Below are positions 26,734-36,682 of a stretch of 64,000 bases of DNA, in pieces (the stretch's first letter is position 1; each line of letters starts with the position of its first letter). Source of the stretch: Pedobacter planticolens (GTDB lineage Bacteria; Bacteroidota; Bacteroidia; Sphingobacteriales; Sphingobacteriaceae); assembly GCF_014172375.1 (NCBI RefSeq), contig NZ_WNXD01000001.1:496001-560000 (forward strand), read 5' to 3'. Under the pieces are notes generated by a model. The model ran no database searches. It saw only the letters and a list, made by a program, of their open reading frames with translations, and was not told the DNA's origin. The position numbers were made by a program, and so were the translations under genes.

Positions 26734-27195
26734 TTACGGATGAACAATTGCCCAGCCTTGCGCAGATCTAATAATGATTTCGCCGTTTCCGCTAGGCACA
26801 TAGTGGATAAAATCGAACAATTCTTTTTTATCAATCTTTCTTTCCTTGATTGTGTTTTCGCACTGTGCAAGAATTACTCCTTGTTTAGCAAGTGCTAAAA
26901 GTGTTTCTTGGTATTTGCCGTTTTTATAGTAAACCGCAACTCCGTCGCCAAATACAATAAGTTCTACCTCTAGTTTGCCTTTAAGGCGAGGATCTTCCAA
27001 CGCATTTTTTATATTTCTCAGCGTTCCTGTAATTTTTTTATCCTCCGAGTTATTTAACACATACAATGCTTTGTAGTGTTTCTTATCAGCCTTTGCTCCC
27101 GTAAACTCAGTTGCAGTAGGAGTGGTTTGAGCATTAACCAGTTTAGTGAAAAATAATAAAGCAATGGCAACGAATAACATTTTATAAGATCTCAT
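26734..27195 (-). CDS. Secreted DsrE-family protein
   Basis: 153 residues from the ATG at 27195 (MRSYKMLFVAIALLFF...VNAQ). Longer in-frame starts add a non-conserved, non-signal-like stretch. A signal peptide (cleavage near residue 23 after NAQ) precedes a DsrE/DsrF-like fold with VELIVFGDGVAVYYKN and the conserved Cys in GVILAQCENTI. The final block GEIIIRSAQGWAIVHP is typical of periplasmic DsrE-like proteins in Bacteroidota. Sulfur-relay function is known only for other members, so its role here is open. Located 86 bases upstream of the antiporter gene in the same direction. Confidence 0.8.
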   Translation of the reverse strand: MRSYKMLFVAIALLFFTKLVNAQTTPTATEFTGAKADKKHYKALYVLNNSEDKKITGTLRNIKNALEDPRLKGKLEVELIVFGDGVAVYYKNGKYQETLLALAKQGVILAQCENTIKERKIDKKELFDFIHYVPSGNGEIIIRSAQGWAIVHP

Positions 27196-27375
27196 ATCGG
27201 CATATTTAGGGTTTGAATTTTGTATAATTATATAACGCGTAAAATACCAAATTAAGCGTGTTGTAGCATTCAACAGTTTTTGGGTCTTTTCTTAATTTAC
27301 TAAAAAATTAATACATTCATAGGAAATAGATAGACATTATAAGTAACAACTCTAAAATCAAGCTTGTTAAAATAC

Positions 27376-28599
27376 ATGAAACCCAGTTTCCTTAAAAATA
27401 AACATTTTACTTTCCTTTTTTTGAGTATAGCGCTGTTTTTTTCAGTTAAAGCAAATGCCCAAAAGATAGAACCAATTAAGTCTGATCAGGGAGAAGTTGT
27501 AACGATACACTCCAACATTCTAAACGAAGATCGAAAGATACTGATCTACACACCGAAAGATTCTGATAATCCAGAGAAAAAATATCAGGTGATTTATGTT
27601 CTGGATGCCGATAATCATTTTACCCAAATGGTAGAATATTCTAAATACCTTAGTCGACAAGATGTGAATGCTATTCCACCACTAATTGTTGTAGGAATAA
27701 CAAATACAAACCGTAACCGAGATCTCACTCCATCTCATAGCACTACTGATTATTCTGGAAAACCGGATACCACTGCTAATTCCCCGTATAAGAACAGCGG
27801 AGGAAATGAACGTTTTTTTCAATTCATTCAGAAAGAGCTCATACCCTATGTCAATTCAAATTACAAAACTCAACCTTACCGCATTTTTGCAGGACACTCA
27901 TTCGGAGCGCTAACAACTATCAATTGCCTCCTAAATTATCCGGATATGTTCGACGCATACATTGCCGTAAGCCCATCCTTCTGGTGGGATCAGAAATTCT
28001 TGCTGAAACTCGCTGATAATAAATTGAAAGCAGGATCAACTTTATCTAAAACTCTTTTTTTCAGCAATGGCAATGAAGATTATTCTTCACCTGGATCACC
28101 GTTTCATACCAACATTTTAAAGTTTGATTCCTTGCTCAAAAAGCGCAACATCAAAGAATTAGATTTCGAATATACGGCCTATCCAATTGAAAGCCATATG
28201 ACTGTTCCTATTAAATCATATTATGATGGACTTCGATTTATCTATCGCCAATGGGTACTTCCTTCAATAAAGGATGAAGAGGTCAATTCGGAGATCATTA
28301 TGAAACACTATAAGGAATTATCGCAAAGGTTTAAGTATTCGATTTTACCTGACGAAGCATATATTAACAACTGGGCACAATGGTTAGTAAAAACCCCAGC
28401 AACACTAAACAATGGTATTAAGCTACTGGAAATGAATGTAATTAATTACCCATCTTCTTCAAGTGCCTTTGCAGCTTTGGGTGCAGCTTATGTTGTAAAA
28501 GGAGAAAAGCAAAAAGCGATCGCTTCGTACAAAAAAGCTAGTGAATTGAATCCTACGTCAACTGAAATTAAATTACGGTTACAGGAGTTGCAGAAATAA
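27376..28599 (+). CDS. Secreted esterase D-like alpha/beta hydrolase with TPR tail
   Basis: 407 residues from the ATG at 27376, preferred over the TTG four codons earlier. A signal peptide (about 1-28, ending KANAQ) is followed by a PF00756-type esterase domain. It has strand IYTPKDSDNPEKKYQVIYVL, the nucleophile elbow GHSFGA (Ser), SPSFWWD, and a late His in ESHMTVP. A C-terminal TPR-like pair (about 350-400; ALGAAYVVKGEKQKAIASYKKASELNP) follows. Members of this family hydrolyse siderophore esters or short acyl esters in the periplasm. The substrate cannot be told here. It stands alone, with a tRNA gene downstream on the other strand. Confidence 0.88.
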   Translation: MKPSFLKNKHFTFLFLSIALFFSVKANAQKIEPIKSDQGEVVTIHSNILNEDRKILIYTPKDSDNPEKKYQVIYVLDADNHFTQMVEYSKYLSRQDVNAIPPLIVVGITNTNRNRDLTPSHSTTDYSGKPDTTANSPYKNSGGNERFFQFIQKELIPYVNSNYKTQPYRIFAGHSFGALTTINCLLNYPDMFDAYIAVSPSFWWDQKFLLKLADNKLKAGSTLSKTLFFSNGNEDYSSPGSPFHTNILKFDSLLKKRNIKELDFEYTAYPIESHMTVPIKSYYDGLRFIYRQWVLPSIKDEEVNSEIIMKHYKELSQRFKYSILPDEAYINNWAQWLVKTPATLNNGIKLLEMNVINYPSSSSAFAALGAAYVVKGEKQKAIASYKKASELNPTSTEIKLRLQELQK

Positions 28600-28642
28600 T
28601 ATATTAAGTTAATCCAGATCAAGATTAATGCTTTTAGAAGCC

Positions 28643-28671
28643 AAAAAAGCCTCAGATTTCTCTAAGGCTTT
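28643..28671 (-). terminator. Terminator of the tRNA-Leu transcript
   Basis: On the minus strand AAAGCCT-N(about 13)-AGGCTTT is followed by T residues, directly after the tRNA 3' end. Confidence 0.85.
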
Positions 28672-28676
28672 ATTTG

Positions 28677-28756
28677 TACCCAGTGCCGGAGTCGAACCGG
28701 CACGGTTTCCCACAGGTGTTTGAGACCAGCGCGTCTACCAATTCCGCCAACTGGGC
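28677..28756 (-). tRNA. tRNA-Leu (anticodon CAA)
   Basis: An 80-base gene with acceptor stem GCCCAGT/ACTGGGT, discriminator A, D-arm GCGGAATTGGTAGACGC, anticodon loop CTCAAAC (CAA), a long variable arm and T-arm GCCGG-TTCGACT-CCGGC. The CCA end is not encoded (CAA follows). The anticodon stem CTGGT/ACCTG contains one U-U mismatch. The variable arm of about 11 bases is short for a class II tRNA. It reads TTG codons. Confidence 0.95.
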
Positions 28757-28776
28757 ATTTACTTTCTAGCGGGACG

Positions 28777-28808
28777 CAAATCTATCAATTACGAGACTAA
28801 AATCCAAA
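28777..28808 (-). promoter_or_regulatory. Promoter of the tRNA-Leu gene
   Basis: On the minus strand a -33 TTTG (28805-28808) is followed, after 20 bases, by -7 TAGATTTG (28777-28784), the best match to the Bacteroidota consensus in the window. Transcription should start near 28770, about 14 bases before the mature tRNA. Confidence 0.75.
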
Positions 28809-28918
28809 CTTTATTTCCTTTCTTTTTTAGTTGGATAAAACACTTTCTAATCTTTATTGTTACTACTATATCTCGTTTAAATTACCGTTCCCCATTTACA
28901 AGCATTAGTACTCGAGAT

Positions 28919-31198
28919 ATGAAAATAGCCTACATTTCTACTTATCCACCGCGAGAATGCGGATTGGCAACGTTTAACCATAATTTAATTAAAGCGATAA
29001 GTGCCAATTTTAATCATGAAACCTTAATTGAAACCAGTTTGGTTGTTGCTATAAATAACTCTGATTCTATAACTGAATATAAATATCCAAACGAAGTTAA
29101 GTTTGTAATTAGGCAAAATATACAAGATGATTATGCCAAAGCAGCAAATTTTATAAATGAAAGTACTGTTGATGCATGTATTTTACAACATGAGTTTGGT
29201 ATTTATGGAGGCGAAAGTGGATTATATGTATTACCATTTTTAAATCAGATAGAAAAACCAATTATCTCTATTCTGCATACTATTTTAAATTCTCCAACCT
29301 TTTTACAAAAGGCTATTATTAAAGAAATTGCCAAACGTTCATCAAAAATTGTGGTGATGAGTCATCGGGCTGTTCGTTTTTTAATAGATATTTATCAGGT
29401 TCCTAAAGAAAAAATTCAAGTAATTGAACACGGAGTGCCAGATTTGGAAGCGCCACTTGTTAATCCTGTTAAGGAAATAGCACAACTGAAAGGCAAAAAG
29501 ATATTACTCACCTTTGGTTTACTAAACAGAAATAAAGGCTTAGAAACGGTAGTAAAAGCATTGCCGAAAATTGTAAAAACACATCCAGATGTGGTCTATG
29601 TTATTTTAGGAAATACGCATCCTGGTGTGGTTAAAAATTCTGGAGAAGAATATCGAGAATACCTTAAAGAGCTAGCTGCTGAGTTAAATGTGGAAAAACA
29701 CATAGTTTTTATGAACAGGTTTGTAGAGGAGGAAGAACTAATAAACTATCTCACTGCTGCTGATGTGTATATCACCCCGTATTTTAATGAGGCACAAATT
29801 ACTAGCGGTACACTTTCTTACGCAGTAGGAGCGGGCGCTGCGGTGGTATCTACTCCTTATTGGCATGCACAAGAACTTTTAGCGGACAATAGGGGTTGTT
29901 TATTTGATTTTAAAGATGATGTAGGGCTAGCTATTATTATTAATGAGTTATTAGATGAACCTGATAAATTAATGGCTTTAAAGAAAAATGCCTACGAATA
30001 CGGACTGAAGTTACGGTGGCCAAAAATTGGACAATCATTTATTGCAGTAGTAGAAAAAGCGGTAAATCACCCAGATTATAGTGAGAAAATTTTACGGCAA
30101 ATGATAGACCCTGGTGTAATGCCAGATTTTAATTTAGATTATGTAAAGCGCTTAACCGATGATACTGGTATTTTTCAGCATGCAAAATATGGTATCCCTA
30201 ATAGAAAAGAAGGGTATTGTTTAGATGATAATGCAAGAGCTTTAATTATGGCTTTAATGGCTTATCAAGAGGGTAATAGCAAGGACGCTTTAAAATTATT
30301 GCCAATTTATTTAAGTTACATCCACGATATGCAATTGGAGAATGGAAATTTTAGAAATTTCCTCAGCTTCAGTCGGCAGTTTTTGGATGAAGAAGGTTCG
30401 GACGATTCATTTGGGAGAACCATTTGGGCCTTAGGGTATTTAATTAACACGGCTCCAAATCGCTCGTATGCAGAATTTGGCTATGAATTATTCTTTAAAG
30501 CAGTTCCTCATTTTAAAAAACTAACACATTTAAGAGGGGTTTGCAATACCATTACTGGTTTATGTTATTATTTAAAATCTCACCCATATGATGAGCATAT
30601 CATAAAAGAATTGAATAGTTTAATCGATAAATTAATTTCATCTTATCACGGTACCAAAGGCGAAGATTGGCATTGGTTCGAAAACCATATGACGTATGAT
30701 AATGCCATATTTCCTCTTGCATTATTTCATGCTGTCGAGATAACAGGTAACGAAGAAGTACTACAAATTGCGCATGAGTCGCTGGCGTATCTCGAAAAAA
30801 TCACTTTTAATTTAAATACCATAAATCCCGTAGGAAATGATGGTTGGTATATACGAGGAAAAGGAAATATGCCTTTGTATGATCAGCAAGCAATTGAATT
30901 GATGGCAATGGTGATCATGTATTTTCAAGCGTACAAAGTAACACGAGAAAGCGAATACCTGAAAAAAATGTTCTCTTGTTATTTATGGTTTTTAGGAGAA
31001 AACTCACTACGTATTCCATTGTACGATTCGGAAACTAATGGTTGTGCAGATGGTTTGCACCCTAGTGGCGTGAATAGAAATCAAGGTGCAGAAAGTACCT
31101 TAGCGTATTTAATTTCACATTTAACCGTAGTTAAGGCTTTTAAATACGATGCTGAACTAGAAACGATTAAACAACAAGAAAGCATAGCAGTTAAATAG
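28919..31198 (+). CDS. GT4-type glycosyltransferase fused to an alpha-helical toroid-like domain
   Basis: 759 residues. Residues 1-385 form a GT-B glycosyltransferase: YISTYPPRECGLATF at the start, HTILNSP, VIEHGVP, LTFGLLNRNKGLE and the donor-binding YFNEAQITSGTLSYAVGAG with a following STPYWHAQELL. Residues about 400-750 are a second, all-helical domain starting near DDTGIFQHAKYG...YCLDDNARAL, resembling (alpha/alpha)6 barrels of carbohydrate-active enzymes. It converges, with 10 bases between, on a GH130 phosphorylase gene; the pair probably handles the same mannose-containing glycan. Substrate is not determinable. It is cytoplasmic (no signal peptide). Confidence 0.85.
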   Translation: MKIAYISTYPPRECGLATFNHNLIKAISANFNHETLIETSLVVAINNSDSITEYKYPNEVKFVIRQNIQDDYAKAANFINESTVDACILQHEFGIYGGESGLYVLPFLNQIEKPIISILHTILNSPTFLQKAIIKEIAKRSSKIVVMSHRAVRFLIDIYQVPKEKIQVIEHGVPDLEAPLVNPVKEIAQLKGKKILLTFGLLNRNKGLETVVKALPKIVKTHPDVVYVILGNTHPGVVKNSGEEYREYLKELAAELNVEKHIVFMNRFVEEEELINYLTAADVYITPYFNEAQITSGTLSYAVGAGAAVVSTPYWHAQELLADNRGCLFDFKDDVGLAIIINELLDEPDKLMALKKNAYEYGLKLRWPKIGQSFIAVVEKAVNHPDYSEKILRQMIDPGVMPDFNLDYVKRLTDDTGIFQHAKYGIPNRKEGYCLDDNARALIMALMAYQEGNSKDALKLLPIYLSYIHDMQLENGNFRNFLSFSRQFLDEEGSDDSFGRTIWALGYLINTAPNRSYAEFGYELFFKAVPHFKKLTHLRGVCNTITGLCYYLKSHPYDEHIIKELNSLIDKLISSYHGTKGEDWHWFENHMTYDNAIFPLALFHAVEITGNEEVLQIAHESLAYLEKITFNLNTINPVGNDGWYIRGKGNMPLYDQQAIELMAMVIMYFQAYKVTRESEYLKKMFSCYLWFLGENSLRIPLYDSETNGCADGLHPSGVNRNQGAESTLAYLISHLTVVKAFKYDAELETIKQQESIAVK

Positions 31199-31208
31199 GA
31201 ATTGCGGA

Positions 31209-32681
31209 CTACATAGTTGGGGAAGATTTAAGTCTTTCTAACAAGGCTTTTAATTCTACAGACGCAAAAGATGATGAATAATCTGATAAACCATAAGGAA
31301 TAATTAAATGGTCGTTATTGATAATTGAACCACAAGAATACACCACATTAGGCACGTAACCCTCACGTTCATCGGGGTTAGGGATAAGTAAAGGCTCTTC
31401 TAATCGTCCAATTTCTATGGTAGGATCTTCAAGATTTAGCAAACAAGCACTTAAACAATACCTACGCATTGGGCCAACCGCATGGGTAATAATTAACCAA
31501 CCATCTTCGGTTTCAATTGGCGAACCGCAATTACCAATTTGTACAAATTCCCAATTGTATTTAGGTTCTTGTAATTTAATCGGGTTTTCCCAAACGTTAA
31601 TTTTATTCGAATACATAATGTAATTGTTCACGCCATCTATGCGTGATAGCATAGCATATTTACCGTTTATCTTACGCGGAAAAAGTGCTAAATTTTTGTT
31701 TTGTGCACCATCACCAAATAAAGGCCCGATATTAAAATCATAAAAGTCTTTAGTTTTTAAAAGCTTAGGGATTATGATATGACCATCGTACGCTGTATAA
31801 GTTGCGTAATAGGTAACTGAGCTATCATCATTAATGAATTTGACAAAACGAGCATCTTCAATTCCTTTTCTTTCAAACTCAGATATGGGGAATATCACAC
31901 GATCAGAAATATCGGTATCCATAGAGAAAATTAGCTCATGATATGAATCAGATAACCACAATACCTTTTCTAGTTCAACATCCTTTGCTGGGTCTGGTTC
32001 TAACAATTGATTTTCTGCAATAGCCCCTTTTAAAGTAGCGTAATCAAACTGATCTCCTAATTTAGCCTCAAGTGCTTTTAAAACATCTTTGTTAATGAGC
32101 GCAATTAATCCTTTATCCAAAAAAAGCTTTTTATTGTAGGTAGCATTCCGTATAATTTCTGCTTCATCAATATAATTTCCAGATGGAATAACTGTAATAT
32201 TATTATTTCTGTCAATTAAAGCTCTTCTAAATACAATAGAAGAAATATGACCTTCGCCAACAGCTCTGAAACTAATAATTAAACGTTTTTCACCCTCTTC
32301 TAAATTGCTTTGATCTGGATCTTCAACAATAGAAGGGTTAAAAAATGCGGCAGATTCGATAGAATATTCATGTGTAAAATAAGAACCAATTAATAAACTC
32401 CGATGTGTTTCGATATCTTTATAATCGATATCCATTTTTTCAAACAAAGGTTTTAACTTTTTGCAGTGCCTTGATAAAATCTTAGTGATGTTACGGTGTC
32501 GTTTAGAATATTCTTGTAAAAGCGGCGAAATGATATTAAAAACTTGTTCATCGCTCAACGTCATCACTTTATTAATCACTTCTCTTCCACGCTCATCACC
32601 ATTAAAAAAAAATCGTGCTATTACTCTTTTAGGATCTGGGTAAACCTTTACATGTTTACGTTCTATAGGAAGTCTCATCAT
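31209..32681 (-). CDS. GH130 family glycoside phosphorylase/hydrolase
   Basis: 490 residues, no signal peptide. The N-terminal helical extension (about 1-115) is followed by a five-bladed propeller with FFNPSIVEDPDQ, SFRAVGEGHISS, GIEDARFVKF and NCGSPIETEDGWLIITHAVGP, characteristic of GH130 enzymes with the long N-terminal region. Many members phosphorolyse beta-mannosides using inorganic phosphate; others hydrolyse them, so the exact activity is open. The start could be either of two adjacent Met codons. Convergent with the GT4-toroid gene. A cytoplasmic location fits phosphorylase activity. Confidence 0.88.
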   Translation of the reverse strand: MMRLPIERKHVKVYPDPKRVIARFFFNGDERGREVINKVMTLSDEQVFNIISPLLQEYSKRHRNITKILSRHCKKLKPLFEKMDIDYKDIETHRSLLIGSYFTHEYSIESAAFFNPSIVEDPDQSNLEEGEKRLIISFRAVGEGHISSIVFRRALIDRNNNITVIPSGNYIDEAEIIRNATYNKKLFLDKGLIALINKDVLKALEAKLGDQFDYATLKGAIAENQLLEPDPAKDVELEKVLWLSDSYHELIFSMDTDISDRVIFPISEFERKGIEDARFVKFINDDSSVTYYATYTAYDGHIIIPKLLKTKDFYDFNIGPLFGDGAQNKNLALFPRKINGKYAMLSRIDGVNNYIMYSNKINVWENPIKLQEPKYNWEFVQIGNCGSPIETEDGWLIITHAVGPMRRYCLSACLLNLEDPTIEIGRLEEPLLIPNPDEREGYVPNVVYSCGSIINNDHLIIPYGLSDYSSSFASVELKALLERLKSSPTM

Positions 32682-32808
32682 AACGAATTGATTTTTTGCA
32701 ATACCTAATTAACGATTAAAATCAAGGTGATAGTACTTAAATAAAGTACATTAGGATAGTTACATAACAATAGTTGAGATGCTAATGTTTTAAACCTTAA
32801 CGTTTAAC

Positions 32809-35601
32809 CTAATTATCAGGAAAATGTATTTTCATCAACTCTTTAAATTTTGATGTTTTTCTAAGGTTGATTAAATTTTCATCAGCCATAATACGACCAT
32901 GATAATCAAAGCCATTTTCTAAAGCAAGTTTAAAATTCTTTAAGCTGTTAGGTATATCATTGGTTAAAGAATATACGCTAGCCAAAACATAATAAGCGTT
33001 AAAATTTGTGGAATGCTCTTCGGAAACTTTAGTAGCATATTGTATAGATTTTTTATAATCTTTAAGTTGCATAGCCGCAATGCTAGCAGAGTAATAACGG
33101 CTTAATGGCGATGATTGATCTAATGAAATAGCTTTTTCATAAAAGTATAATGCCTTTTGATAGTTTTTATTTTCAAGAAAGAGGTCTCCTAGTAAAGTGT
33201 AAAAACGACCATCCCCTTCCCTTGGTAATAACGAATCAGTATAAAGTTTATATGCCTCTAAAAGTAGCGTAGGCATTTTATAGATGCCACTCTTTACTTG
33301 AAAATAACACCTGTTTACATTTAATTCTGCTCCTTTTAAACCATAGGCATAACCCTTTACTAAATTGCCCAAATCAATATGCAGTTGTGCAAAATTCGCG
33401 TAAGCATTCCCTAAATTAAGATTATACCTTAAAGCTTCATTGTAATAAAAAAGAGCAGTTTTTTTATCAGAATTTTCATCATAATACTTAGCTAGCTGAA
33501 TATATGGGTAACTACTAGTATGGTTATTCTTTATATAATCCTTAAAATAGTCAAGTCCCTCAGCCTTTTTATCCAATGCATTATAAGTATCAGATATACT
33601 TACCCAAGCATCATTATAATTTACATAAAGCGTTATAATTTTTTTATAAAGAGTTAAAGCCTCATCATAACGTTTTGAGTTATACAATAGGTTAGCTAAA
33701 TTTTCAAGATAAATCCCTTCTGTTGGAGTTATTTCAATGGCTTTCTTAAAGTATTTCTCAGCTTGCTCATAATTTTCTGATATCAAATAAACCCTACCAA
33801 TATTATTAATTGCATCACTATAATTAGGGTCTAAGTCTATCGCCTTTTGGGCAGCTTGAATGGCCAATGGATATAGTTTTTTTTCAATATAAACATTGCT
33901 TATATTACTGTAAAACAATGCTTGGGTAGAATCTAAAGCTATCGCTTTTTCATAAAGAGGTATCGCTTTTTCATAATCCTCCATTGCCTCGTAAGTAGTT
34001 CCTAAAACATTGTAAAGTCCAGCAAATTTCGGGTCTAATTCAAGCCCTTTTTCGGCATTAGTGATGGCTTTATCGTACGTATTACTCGCAGTATACTGTA
34101 TGCCAAGGTTATTGTATGGGAACGTCCAAGCAGGAGCAAATTCCTTTGCCTTTTCATAATAATAAATGGCAGAATCAGATAGGTTAGCATTAGCATATCT
34201 CAATCCAATTCTATTTAAAATATAAGCAGCATCATCCTCCAATTTTAAAGCACTCTTTAGCAGTTTTATCGCTGCCAAATCATCATCCACTAAAAGTGAA
34301 TTAAAAAATAAAGCCCTCGCATTTATGTAATTGTATAGAATGTGATTTTTATCTACAATCGTACCCGCAAACATAATTTCCTTAACCGTTCGCAAATCCT
34401 TTTTAGCAAATAAATCTGGCACACCCTTAATATAATCGTCTAATTTACTTTGCGATTTCTTTTGCAAAGCAGTTAAAAAAGAAGATTTTAACGATGGCCG
34501 AATAGCAACAGCTGCGGGGTTATTTAGTAACTGATTATAAACATGCAGCGCACAATTAATAGTGTCTTTTTCGGTAGCGCCCCACAGTAACCACCCTTTT
34601 TTAACCAGTTCAGTATATTTAGAATAAGCATCTGCAATTTCTGGACTTAAATTATCCGCTATTCCTTTTTTAGTCGTATTCACAGCAAGCATTTGCCCTT
34701 TCATCAAATCATCCTTTTTGGCGTCGGCAAGCAATACCCCATCAAAAGTAAACAGCGAATGTTTGGCTTCACCCTCAATCTTAGGGTTTTGAGTGTTCGC
34801 CGTTTCATCCGCTACCGCGATAGGTAAATAAGCAGCAAGCTCAGCAGTAGTAATCACATTATCTGCATTCCTATTCGCCAAACCCTGTATCCCTTTCATT
34901 AAATAATAAGAAAATACACCCCGACCGCCGCCCCATTTAGGGTCTTCTAACGATAATTCACCCTCTTGCGCCGACAGTATTTTTGTAATCTGCCCACTCC
35001 ATTGCTTGCCCAAAGCCTGCATAGTCATTTGTATGCCCTCCATACCGCCAGCTAACTTGCCAGATTTGCAGGCATCAACTATCAATAACACCTCTTTAGC
35101 CTTGTTTACAGCAACATAAGTTTCTAAATAATCTTGCAAAAACTTAATGCTGATCGTACCTTTTGTCATGTACGCAGCAGTAGGGGAATCATATGCCAAT
35201 AAAAACCCATTCTGATGGACAGTTTTCTTCTCAACATCACCATGTCCCGAAAAATAGAAAATCACCTTATCATTTTCCTTCACGCTTTCCGTCAACCACT
35301 CTAACGTTCCATAAATTTCCGAAGAAAGAGCCTCTTTATTCAACAACATTTTAATGTTTTCCGAAGGCACATTTACTTGCGGAGTTCTTAAATATTTATA
35401 AAAAGCCTCCGCATCTTTATGCGCATAACTTAATTTAGAAATGTTTTGATACTCAGAAATGCCCACAATTACTGCCCAAGTTTTACCAGTAGCAGTAGCA
35501 GGCGCAGTATTAGTTACCGTAACACCTTTTGTTCCAGTCTGAGCAAAAGAAATATGAAGTACGAAGAAAGAAAGCGCAATAATTAAAAGAAACTTCTTCA
35601 T
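32809..35601 (-). CDS. Secreted caspase-family (C14) protease with TPR array
   Basis: 930 residues. A signal peptide (MKKFLLIIALSFFVLHISFAQ) precedes a caspase-like domain (about 40-290) with its catalytic His in YFSGHGD (H120) and Cys in LIVDACKSG (C178), both present. After a linker with helical regions (about 300-460), at least ten TPR units run from about 460 to 900 (for example AKEFAPAWTFPYNNLG, GLELDPKFAGLYNVLGTTYE). It would act in the periplasm or be exported. Length exceeds common caspase-TPR proteins. Substrates are unknown. It is monocistronic, with an AraC regulator gene upstream in the same direction. Confidence 0.9.
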   Translation of the reverse strand: MKKFLLIIALSFFVLHISFAQTGTKGVTVTNTAPATATGKTWAVIVGISEYQNISKLSYAHKDAEAFYKYLRTPQVNVPSENIKMLLNKEALSSEIYGTLEWLTESVKENDKVIFYFSGHGDVEKKTVHQNGFLLAYDSPTAAYMTKGTISIKFLQDYLETYVAVNKAKEVLLIVDACKSGKLAGGMEGIQMTMQALGKQWSGQITKILSAQEGELSLEDPKWGGGRGVFSYYLMKGIQGLANRNADNVITTAELAAYLPIAVADETANTQNPKIEGEAKHSLFTFDGVLLADAKKDDLMKGQMLAVNTTKKGIADNLSPEIADAYSKYTELVKKGWLLWGATEKDTINCALHVYNQLLNNPAAVAIRPSLKSSFLTALQKKSQSKLDDYIKGVPDLFAKKDLRTVKEIMFAGTIVDKNHILYNYINARALFFNSLLVDDDLAAIKLLKSALKLEDDAAYILNRIGLRYANANLSDSAIYYYEKAKEFAPAWTFPYNNLGIQYTASNTYDKAITNAEKGLELDPKFAGLYNVLGTTYEAMEDYEKAIPLYEKAIALDSTQALFYSNISNVYIEKKLYPLAIQAAQKAIDLDPNYSDAINNIGRVYLISENYEQAEKYFKKAIEITPTEGIYLENLANLLYNSKRYDEALTLYKKIITLYVNYNDAWVSISDTYNALDKKAEGLDYFKDYIKNNHTSSYPYIQLAKYYDENSDKKTALFYYNEALRYNLNLGNAYANFAQLHIDLGNLVKGYAYGLKGAELNVNRCYFQVKSGIYKMPTLLLEAYKLYTDSLLPREGDGRFYTLLGDLFLENKNYQKALYFYEKAISLDQSSPLSRYYSASIAAMQLKDYKKSIQYATKVSEEHSTNFNAYYVLASVYSLTNDIPNSLKNFKLALENGFDYHGRIMADENLINLRKTSKFKELMKIHFPDN

Positions 35602-35691
35602 TTTACAAATGCCAAAGCGTTAAAAGATTATTCTTTAAACGTTAAAAATAAACAAATGGCAAGCAATATAAAATACTTAATACTAGGTATT

Positions 35692-36678
35692 TTAAGCCAA
35701 CATTACAGCCGCTTTTTTATGGTATTTGTTTCTATAATCAATAGGAGTTAAACCTGTAATTTTCTTAAAAACATCTCTAAAGGCTTTCGTGTCAGTATAA
35801 CCCACATCATACATTACTTCAGTAATATTCTTTCTGCTCGATTCAAAACTTCGCTTTGCAGCTTCAATCTTAACGCGTTGCAAATATTCAATCACCGTAT
35901 TATTTGTGGCCTTTTTAAACCTGCGCTCAAAACTCCGTCTGCCCAAAGCCAGCATACCTGCCAACTGATCTACTGTAATTTTATCCTGATAATTACCATC
36001 TATAAACTCTTGCGCCTTTTTAATCTCATGGTCTTCATGTTTTTTCTGTCCTTGAAACATCATAAACGCCAACTGACTTTCTCTATCAATATCAATCGCA
36101 AAATATTTTGAGGCTAATATTGCGGTATCCCTATCGGTGTATTTCTCTACCAAATAAAGCAATAAATTCCAGTAAGAATTTGCTCCGCCGCTAGAGTATA
36201 AACCTTTTTCTTCTGTAATAATACTTCCATCAACCAGTTCAACTGCCGGAAACATCTCTCTAAAATCAGTTGCAGATAACCAATGCGTAGAACATTTCTT
36301 TCCGTCCAACAAACCAGTCGATGCCAATAAAAAAGCACCAATACATAACGACACTACTTCGGCGCCTTTATTATATTGCTCAATTATCCAAGGTTGTAAA
36401 TCTTTGTTCAACTCAACAGCCTGTTTCATATCGCCACTTAAAGCAGGAATAAAAATAAGATCAGTTTTTACAAGCTCATCAATTAGTAAATCTGTATGCA
36501 CCGAAAACAAATTATTGTTCAATTTTATTTCCCTTTTTAAGCCCACCAATTGTATGTTAAACATCGGCGCTTTACCAGCTGCAACTAAAAAATCATTCAC
36601 AGCCGTAAATAAATACCTCGGATCAGCGATAGCCTCTATCACAGCCGTTTCGGGAACTAAAATTGTAACATGCTTCAT
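35692..36678 (-). CDS. GlxA-type transcriptional regulator (DJ-1/PfpI domain plus AraC HTH)
   Basis: 328 residues. Residues about 1-190 form a class I glutamine-amidotransferase-like (DJ-1/PfpI) fold, with nucleophile-position Cys112 in VVSLCIGAFLLA and the following GLLDGKKCSTHW. Residues about 225-320 are two AraC HTHs (LAGMLALGRRSFERRFKKATN; MYDVGYTDTKAFRDVFKKITG). Known members repress or activate divergent or neighbouring genes for small-molecule catabolism. A candidate promoter lies only five bases before the start codon (36683), suggesting a leaderless mRNA. It is divergent from a VOC-family gene at 36824. Confidence 0.92.
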   Translation of the reverse strand: MKHVTILVPETAVIEAIADPRYLFTAVNDFLVAAGKAPMFNIQLVGLKREIKLNNNLFSVHTDLLIDELVKTDLIFIPALSGDMKQAVELNKDLQPWIIEQYNKGAEVVSLCIGAFLLASTGLLDGKKCSTHWLSATDFREMFPAVELVDGSIITEEKGLYSSGGANSYWNLLLYLVEKYTDRDTAILASKYFAIDIDRESQLAFMMFQGQKKHEDHEIKKAQEFIDGNYQDKITVDQLAGMLALGRRSFERRFKKATNNTVIEYLQRVKIEAAKRSFESSRKNITEVMYDVGYTDTKAFRDVFKKITGLTPIDYRNKYHKKAAVMLA

Positions 36679-36682
36679 TAAA

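Noticed and set aside
32809..35601. Anti-phage defence operon around the caspase-TPR gene
   Set aside because: The protein has a signal peptide, and no effector, nuclease or nucleotide-signalling gene lies next to it.
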